A stretch of 10,538 bases of DNA from Sinorhizobium sp. (GTDB lineage: Bacteria; Pseudomonadota; Alphaproteobacteria; Rhizobiales; Rhizobiaceae), in NCBI GenBank assembly GCA_031178305.1, contig JAPSJG010000095.1, positions 1 through 10,538 on the forward strand, given 5' to 3'. Positions 5,731-10,538 of the stretch are shown in pieces. Under the pieces are notes generated by a model. That model searched no databases, had not been told where the DNA came from, and worked only from the letters and a program-made list of their open reading frames with translations. Every line of letters begins with the position of its first letter. Within the stretch, counting starts at the first letter, position 1. A program made the translations under genes and the position numbers.

Positions 5731-8700
5731 AAGCGCGCACGGATCGTGGCGCGGATCGTACGTCCGGGCGACGGCAGCCCCCCGCCCATTTCTATGTCCG
5801 TGTCGAAGAGATTCAACACCTGCGCCCCTATCTCCAGGTGTCCGCTCTCCGATTTCCAGGTGATTGCCGCGTCCGTCTTCCGGTACGACTCCAATCCCAC
5901 CACAGCGGGGTTGTAATCGTCATTCTCGTCGTAGTATTGCCCGCCGACCCGAGGCCCAATGAATGTCTCGGCGATGGTTAGCGTCACGCGCGAGGGATGT
6001 ACATAGGTGAGGCCAATTTGGCCCACATAGTCGGGTATGAGCGGCACCTCGAAATCGGAATTCCAAAAGGGCGTGGTGTCTTTACTTTCGTTCAAAGTCA
6101 ACGAGCCAAAGACACCTAGGCCATCGCCGATCCAGTAGTTTGCGCTAATATTCAATCGGTCAATCTCACCGCCCGACGTAAGAAATGTCGTCAGCAGGTC
6201 CTCGTACTCGAGTGTAAGGCCATTGAACCGCTGGTGCTGGTATTCGACCGCAGTAAAGAAGCGCTCATTCCACTCCGCATCCCAGCGCACGGCTGCCGTG
6301 CGAGTTTGTCCGCTCGAATAAAGAGGCAGATGAAGCGGAGCTAGGCCAACCGTCGTTACAGGTGATAGTGTGTGGTTTGTAAGAAACTGGGTATCCTGCC
6401 GGTAGTACGCACGAAGCCAATGCCCCACGCCGGGGGACCATGCGAGACCTATACGTGGATCGACTGGCCCCCAAATGCCGCTTTCGCCGTCAAACCGGGT
6501 AACATGTGCCCCGGCCTGGACCTGAATATCCTGCGAAATTTCCAGGATGCCGTCCGCATAAGTGCGGACCGCATAGCTTTCTCCGGAAAACTCCCCCAGG
6601 TGTTCCGTGGCACCCGAGCTCAAATTGGTTGCCGTCTGAGAGATCCAGAACTGAGAATGCGCCGCCTCGGCACCGTAGCGAACGGTGAGTGGGCCTATAC
6701 CGAACAGATGACTTACACCGTATGTGATGTCGTCATCTTCGTTCCTTTCATTGATCCGGTAGATTACCCCCGCGTCAAAATCTGTTGCCCGGAACTGCCG
6801 TCGAGTGTCGATATCACTCGCCAAAGCGAAGGCTTGGATGACATTGCGGTCGGAGATCGTGTGGCTCCATGCGCCTCCGATTGTATTGTCGCGAAGTCCT
6901 ATTTCGTTGAATGGGGCCGGGTTCCAAATTTGACCAGGATAGCCGGTCTCTTGCCGAATACTGTTTCCAAACACGAAGAGACTATCCGTAAGGGTGGGCC
7001 GGAGCCCCAGCTGGAAAAGCGCGCCGTCGAAATCCTCGGCATCATTCTCGCGCTCGAACTCCGGGCGCGATATTTGCCCCTGCATGTAATAGCTCAGGGG
7101 AATACTACCGTAGCTCGTGCCTTGAAGAAGGACATCGCTGCTCCAGCCCGGACCCGCGCCGTTGCCGAGAAGCCCCGCACCGACGGCCGCTTCAAAGAAG
7201 CTGCGCGTTTCGAGCGAATTGCGCTTGCCCTCCGAAGCGACCGCCAGCGGATCAAAAAGAAGACCTTGCATCTGCAAGGACGAGGACGTTGCGCCGAATG
7301 GGAAGCGGTCCAAGCCAGAAAGCGGCTCTCCCACGAAAGGGCTGAGCCGTCCGCTTGCCGCCTCGTCGATGTAGCTTGTTGATTTGAAAGGGTCAAAGGA
7401 CCGATCCGCGTAGTACTGGCCCCATTCGGTCAGTCCGATATTGTTGAGCGTGACACCAAGAAAAGACGAAGCCTGTCGGTTTGCGTCATAGCCACTGTAG
7501 TAGCCGCCGCGCGCCTGCCGGCGGCTTAGTGCCTCGCGGGCCTCAAAGATCGCATCGTCGGCCCGGTATTGATCGACAGCAATGCCGGAGCGGATCAACG
7601 GAATAGACGGGTTCTCCGGATCAAACCTGTCTGCATTGTCTAGCGCCTGGGCTGCCTCCGCCGCCGCCCCTAGCTGATAGCTGCCGATCGCCAGGCCAAT
7701 AAGTGCGTCCCCATAGGTCGGGTTGGCGGCGGAAGCCTCGAGCAGCGCCTTTTCGCCTTCCTCGGTTTTTCCGATCCGCAGGAGATACCGGCCCTTGGCG
7801 GCGAGAACTGCATAGGAATGGGGATCGAGCGCCTCCGCCTCGTCGATCTCCGCCTTGGCCGCGGCCAGCTGATCGTTGTCCATCAGGAAGCGGGCATAGT
7901 TGGCATGCACGATCGCATTTTCGGGATTCAGTCCGATCGCGCGGCGATGGGCGGCGTCCGCCTCCACAATCGCGTTGCGATCGCTCTGGACCGTGCCAAG
8001 CTCATTCCAGATCACGTCATCGCCGGGGGCAATCTCCGCGGCACGAGTGAGATCGACGAGCGCGCCATCGAGGTCGCTATATACCAACGCGCGGAAGCGT
8101 GCATTGGTGAGGAGATAGGCCGGATCATCGGGATCGAGCGCCTTGGCGCGGGCGAGAGCCTCCTTCACCTCGTCCCTGCGGTCGAGTTGGAAGGCGAGAT
8201 CGGCACGCATGGCCGGTAGCCGCGCATCGTCAGGAAAACGCCGCTCGGCGGCCCGCAATATCTCGATAGCCTCGGCTGGCCCAAGCGCGTGGGACGCTGC
8301 CGCAGCTCGCATCAACGCCGCCGTCGGATCGTCGGCGTAAGCAGCACTAGGTGCCGGCGGGGTTTCACGATCGGGATTGGCCAGGGCTTCGGCGAGCCAG
8401 CGGCCATAGGCGGCAGATGCAGTTCGATTGCGCGGCAGCGCCGGCAAGGCAGCGGCAAATAGCCGGCCTGCTTCATCATAGCGCTGCTCCAATCCGGCTA
8501 TAATCGCTTCGACGAGCTTCGCACGGGCTTCCAAGTGAGCCGCCAAGGGCCGCCTCGGTCGCTTCAGGGCGTCCTTGGCGGCTGCGCGGCCGTCGACCGA
8601 CAGCGATGCCTCGGCAAGAGAGATCCAGTCTTCGCTGCTGCGTTTGGCCGGAGGTATCGCCAGAATGCGCTGCCGCTCCGCACGAGTCTTGCGGCCGCCC

Positions 8701-9347
8701 ATCCCGCTCGTGGGCAAGCTCGCGAAAACGCCGCGCAATTCGGAATAAAGGAGGACCTGCTCGCGTTCCTTGAGATTGACGAGGGTGTATTTGCGTGGCG
8801 CCTGGCCGATCGCCGCAACCGCGCCCTCTCCTTGGTTGACGGTCACTAACCCTTGTGCGTTCTTGAGTTCCACGCTGCCTTCAAGCACTTGGAGGGTGGT
8901 ATCGCCATTCTCGCCGACGCTGAGCGTCCAGTCGGTTCCGCGGATCGCGGCGGCAGCCGATGGTGTATCGATCGTGAGGCCGCTGCCTCCACGCTTGGCT
9001 CGCGCCCAGATGATGCCCGACTTGAGTTCGAGTTCGCTGTCGGAGGCCTCGCCCACCTTCTTCACGAGAAGCGTCGTATTGCGCCCCATACGCATCTGCG
9101 TGTCATCGGAGAACAGGAGAGCGAGGCTGCCTGCCGCGTTCGTCCGCAATATGTCGCCCGCAAGCAGCTCCTGGCTGACCTCCACGTTCCGCCAGGCTTC
9201 CAATTCGATGAAACGGATTTCCTCCCCGGCTTTGCGGGAAATGACGGAACCCTCGGCGGACGCTGCGCGCGGCAAGACCTCAGCCGCCGATGGCAGCACG
9301 CAGCCCATCACCGCAAGAGCGGCAACCCCTAGTCTCAGCTTGTACAT
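5727..9347 (-). CDS. Secreted FecR-domain, TPR and outer-membrane beta-barrel protein
   Basis: The protein is about 1206 residues when started at the ATG whose complement is 9345-9347. That Met is followed by a signal peptide (YKLRLGVAALAVMGC, cleavage after PSAA near residue 22). The frame is open 62 residues further upstream, but that stretch is polar and would bury the signal peptide. Residues about 30-190 form a FecR domain: GDILRTNAAGSLALLFSDDT, then a GSGLTIDTPSAAAAIRGTDW core and LQVLEGSVEL. About 345-600 is an alanine-rich helical array of TPR units with ALDPDDP and GLNPENA-type turns. From about 715 to the end the sequence alternates aromatic and polar beta-strands and finishes NLFDTDIEMGGGLPSPGRT...RARF, the C-terminal signature of TonB-dependent receptors with a terminal Phe. 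No plug domain or TonB box is recognisable. The barrel should sit in the outer membrane with FecR and TPR parts in the periplasm; a transport, export or scaffold role is inferred, and the substrate is unknown. No good Shine-Dalgarno sequence is visible. Confidence 0.88.
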   Translation of the reverse strand: MYKLRLGVAALAVMGCVLPSAAEVLPRAASAEGSVISRKAGEEIRFIELEAWRNVEVSQELLAGDILRTNAAGSLALLFSDDTQMRMGRNTTLLVKKVGEASDSELELKSGIIWARAKRGGSGLTIDTPSAAAAIRGTDWTLSVGENGDTTLQVLEGSVELKNAQGLVTVNQGEGAVAAIGQAPRKYTLVNLKEREQVLLYSELRGVFASLPTSGMGGRKTRAERQRILAIPPAKRSSEDWISLAEASLSVDGRAAAKDALKRPRRPLAAHLEARAKLVEAIIAGLEQRYDEAGRLFAAALPALPRNRTASAAYGRWLAEALANPDRETPPAPSAAYADDPTAALMRAAAASHALGPAEAIEILRAAERRFPDDARLPAMRADLAFQLDRRDEVKEALARAKALDPDDPAYLLTNARFRALVYSDLDGALVDLTRAAEIAPGDDVIWNELGTVQSDRNAIVEADAAHRRAIGLNPENAIVHANYARFLMDNDQLAAAKAEIDEAEALDPHSYAVLAAKGRYLLRIGKTEEGEKALLEASAANPTYGDALIGLAIGSYQLGAAAEAAQALDNADRFDPENPSIPLIRSGIAVDQYRADDAIFEAREALSRRQARGGYYSGYDANRQASSFLGVTLNNIGLTEWGQYYADRSFDPFKSTSYIDEAASGRLSPFVGEPLSGLDRFPFGATSSSLQMQGLLFDPLAVASEGKRNSLETRSFFEAAVGAGLLGNGAGPGWSSDVLLQGTSYGSIPLSYYMQGQISRPEFERENDAEDFDGALFQLGLRPTLTDSLFVFGNSIRQETGYPGQIWNPAPFNEIGLRDNTIGGAWSHTISDRNVIQAFALASDIDTRRQFRATDFDAGVIYRINERNEDDDITYGVSHLFGIGPLTVRYGAEAAHSQFWISQTATNLSSGATEHLGEFSGESYAVRTYADGILEISQDIQVQAGAHVTRFDGESGIWGPVDPRIGLAWSPGVGHWLRAYYRQDTQFLTNHTLSPVTTVGLAPLHLPLYSSGQTRTAAVRWDAEWNERFFTAVEYQHQRFNGLTLEYEDLLTTFLTSGGEIDRLNISANYWIGDGLGVFGSLTLNESKDTTPFWNSDFEVPLIPDYVGQIGLTYVHPSRVTLTIAETFIGPRVGGQYYDENDDYNPAVVGLESYRKTDAAITWKSESGHLEIGAQVLNLFDTDIEMGGGLPSPGRTIRATIRARF

Positions 9348-9378
9348 GAATGAACTGTCTGATTTATCCCCGCCAGGA

Positions 9379-9406
9379 AATTTCAAAGAAATTGGAACGA
9401 TGTCAA
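9379..9406 (-). promoter_or_regulatory. TTGACA element and 15-base inverted repeat upstream of the FecR/TPR/barrel gene
   Basis: On the minus strand a perfect TTGACA (complement of 9401-9406) lies 54 bases before the proposed start codon. Just downstream, AATTTC-AAA-GAAATT (9379-9393) is a perfect 15-base inverted repeat placed where a spacer and -10 would be. No good -10 hexamer is found at 16-18 bases, so promoter activity is uncertain; the repeat could be an operator. Confidence 0.3.
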
Positions 9407-9449
9407 CGGTTCGGTGAGTTGCGGTTTGGCAGGGAACAACCAATTTTGG

Positions 9450-9467
9450 GCGGAAGCGGCCTTCCGC
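9450..9467. repeat. Hairpin in the divergent intergenic region
   Basis: GCGGAAG (9450-9456) and CTTCCGC (9461-9467) pair around a four-base loop, and flanking GGGC/GCCC could extend the stem past a two-base bulge. It lies between the divergently read barrel gene and the phosphatase gene. No T-run follows on either strand, so it is not an obvious terminator. A regulatory or untranslated-leader role is possible but unsupported. Confidence 0.3.
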
Positions 9468-9531
9468 TCGCCCTTCAGTCCTATCGGGGTGTGCGTCACG
9501 GCTCACCAAGGCACCCTGACCTTGACCCGTC

Positions 9532-10335
9532 ATGTCGCCATGGCATCCTGCCTCTATGATTAAGGCTGTGCTTCTGGATCTTGCCGGGGTCGTCTATGAC
9601 GGCGAGAAAGCGGTGCCGGGCGCAACGGCGGCTGTTGACTGCTTGCGTGAAGCGGGCCTTCCCATCCGCTTTGTCAGCAACACCACCCGCTCGACGAAGG
9701 CAGCCGTTCTTGAGCGGCTGGCAAGGCTCGGGCTTGCGGTCAGCAACGACGAGCTGTTCACGCCGGCGGAAGCTGCGTGTGGATGGCTGCGCCAGCATGG
9801 CCGGTCGCCGCATCTGCTCGTTCATCCCGATCTCGTTTCGGAGTTCCAGGGCATTCCGGACGCGGCCGGCAAGGCGGTCGTCGTCGGCGATGCGGGTGAC
9901 GCCTTCGACTACCGTGCGCTGAATGCAGCGTTTCGGGCGCTTATCGACGGCGCCGAGCTGCTGGCGCTTGCGCCGAACCGTGCCTTCAAGGATGCCGACG
10001 AGAAATTGAGCCTCGACGCCGGCGCCTTCGTCGCCGCTTTGGAATTCGCAAGCCAGAGCAAGGCGATCGTCCTCGGCAAGCCGGCGCCCGATTTCTTCCG
10101 CTTGGCGCTCGCCACCATCCCCTGCCCGCAGGCGCAAGCCGTGATGGTCGGCGATGATGCAGAGATGGATGTCGCAGGGGCGCTCCGAGCCGGACTTGGC
10201 CAGGCGCTTCTGGTGCAGACGGGCAAATTTCGGCAGGGTGACGAAGCGCGTTTCCAGCCACCCCCGACCGCCACACTGCGCGACCTTTCGGCCGCCGTCG
10301 ACTGGATTCTCGCCAGGCGCGGCGAGGCGGCTTGA
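9532..10335 (+). CDS. HAD-superfamily IIA phosphatase, LHPP-like
   Basis: This 267-residue protein matches the length and layout of LHPP, the phospholysine/phosphohistidine inorganic pyrophosphate phosphatase family. HAD motif I is DLAGVVYDG with nucleophile D16. The second Asp of the usual DxD is replaced by Ala18; human LHPP, as I recall it, has Ser there (DISGVLYD). Motif II is SNTT (49-52), the motif III lysine is in LGKPAPDFF (K183), and motif IV is VGDDAEMD (206-213). HLLVHPDLVSEF, GDAGDAFDYRALNAAF and LLVQTGKFRQGDE also recall LHPP. It is predicted to be a soluble cytoplasmic phosphohydrolase acting on P-N bonds or pyrophosphate; the bacterial substrate is not established. The start at 9532 gives an LHPP-like N-terminal extension (MSPW), while ATG 9556 (MIKAV) is a possible alternative; neither has a clear Shine-Dalgarno sequence. 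It is divergent from the barrel gene and convergent with glnII. Confidence 0.88.
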   Translation: MSPWHPASMIKAVLLDLAGVVYDGEKAVPGATAAVDCLREAGLPIRFVSNTTRSTKAAVLERLARLGLAVSNDELFTPAEAACGWLRQHGRSPHLLVHPDLVSEFQGIPDAAGKAVVVGDAGDAFDYRALNAAFRALIDGAELLALAPNRAFKDADEKLSLDAGAFVAALEFASQSKAIVLGKPAPDFFRLALATIPCPQAQAVMVGDDAEMDVAGALRAGLGQALLVQTGKFRQGDEARFQPPPTATLRDLSAAVDWILARRGEAA

Positions 10336-10359
10336 AAAAGAACCGTGGCCAGGCGGCCA
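10335..10359 (-). terminator. Second hairpin with T-run downstream of glnII
   Basis: Read on the minus strand, TGGCC and GGCCA arms (10346-10350 and 10355-10359) pair around a four-base loop. Five T residues (complement of 10335-10339) follow after a short gap. This lies just past the main glnII hairpin and would act as a back-up terminator. It abuts the stop codon of the convergent phosphatase gene. Confidence 0.4.
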
Positions 10360-10396
10360 AAAAGAATCATGGCGCCGACACGGGGGCCGGCGCCAT
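10359..10396 (-). terminator. Rho-independent terminator of glnII
   Basis: A perfect nine-pair stem (10369-10377 with 10388-10396, CGGCGCCAT arms) with a ten-base loop begins 25 bases past the glnII stop on the minus strand. GATTC and then five T residues (complement of 10359-10363) follow. The short gap between stem and T-run weakens it slightly. No plus-strand T-run follows, so it serves the leftward gene. Confidence 0.7.
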
Positions 10397-10421
10397 GAAC
10401 ATCCCGGGAGGATTGAGACCG

Positions 10422-10538
10422 TTAAGCGACTTTGGACACTTCCGTCGGAACGCTGGCGATCGTCGTCAGAACGCGCGAAGCGATCTGGTAGGGGTCGCCT
10501 TGGGAGTTCGGGCGGCGATCTTCGAGATAGCCGCGGTA
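10422..10538 (-). CDS. glnII: Glutamine synthetase type II (GSII), C-terminal fragment
   Basis: Only the last 38 residues are in the window; the rest lies beyond the right edge. They read YRGYLEDRRPNSQGDPYQIA and continue SRVLTTIASV to a TAA stop at 10422-10424. GYLEDRRP followed by DPY is the conserved C-terminus of eukaryotic-type glutamine synthetase, near the end of the catalytic domain. In rhizobia this enzyme, GlnII, makes glutamine from glutamate, ammonia and ATP alongside GlnA, and it is induced under nitrogen limitation through NtrC. The promoter and any translational regulator such as gstI would lie outside the window. The gene is followed by two hairpin/T-run signals and faces the LHPP-like gene. 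The family call from a short fragment is strong because the motif is distinctive. Confidence 0.85.
   Translation of the reverse strand, partial: YRGYLEDRRPNSQGDPYQIASRVLTTIASVPTEVSKVA

Noticed and set aside
5772..5776. Idea that the barrel gene is a frameshifted two-gene locus
   Set aside because: The reading frame is uninterrupted from the signal peptide through the TPR array to the terminal Phe, so the architecture is a true fusion in this sequence.
6372..7382. Plus-strand open frame of 336 codons opposite the barrel region
   Set aside because: It lies wholly antisense to a well-supported barrel protein, shows no recognisable domain, has no ribosome-binding site and is rich in C, R and P as expected of a shadow frame.
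9390..9412. Search for a FecI-type (ECF) promoter of GGAAC type upstream of the FecR/TPR/barrel gene
   Set aside because: GGAAC at 9394-9398 is on the plus strand, pointing away from the FecR gene, and no matching -10 was found.
9348..9533. 62-residue N-terminal extension of the FecR/TPR/barrel frame
   Set aside because: The polar extension precedes a canonical signal peptide and covers the likely promoter region, so translation most likely starts at 9347.

Overview
The window reads as GC-rich alphaproteobacterial DNA, most likely from a member of the Rhizobiaceae (Sinorhizobium/Ensifer or a close Rhizobium). This rests on codon choice, on a tripartite tricarboxylate transporter (TTT) operon, and on the C-terminus of a eukaryotic-type glutamine synthetase II (GlnII) at the right edge. 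The assignment is inference from recognised protein families; no search was run. No mobile element, CRISPR array, tRNA or rRNA was seen.

Left part (1-4208). The window opens inside a periplasmic substrate-binding protein of the iron/AfuA-like ABC class. A 238-base leader follows. It holds a tandem TGTCA repeat with 11-base spacing, which resembles the binding site of an OmpR/PhoB-type response regulator, overlapping a plausible sigma-70 promoter. Then comes a tight operon, tctC-tctB-tctA. tctC starts at a TTG codon behind a strong Shine-Dalgarno sequence, tctC and tctB overlap by four bases, and tctA follows after 14 bases. The operon ends in a strong GC-rich hairpin. Together these genes encode a secondary carboxylate uptake system: TctC captures the substrate in the periplasm and TctA/TctB move it across the inner membrane.

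Middle part (4209-5730). Two very small convergent reading frames may be real: a roughly 54-residue basic protein and a roughly 50-residue single-span membrane protein. A 16-base palindrome lies in the gap before a FAD-dependent, thioredoxin-reductase-like oxidoreductase that carries a CPIC redox motif.

Large gene (5727-9347, minus strand). This is the most unusual item. One secreted polypeptide of about 1206 residues joins a signal peptide, a periplasmic FecR domain, a TPR array and a C-terminal outer-membrane beta-barrel of TonB-dependent-receptor type that ends in Phe. No plug domain and no cytoplasmic anti-sigma region are visible.

Right part (9532-10538). A HAD-superfamily phosphatase resembling LHPP (phospholysine/phosphohistidine inorganic pyrophosphate phosphatase) is read rightwards. 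It faces the 3' end of glnII, which is read leftwards and followed by two hairpin/T-run signals in tandem.
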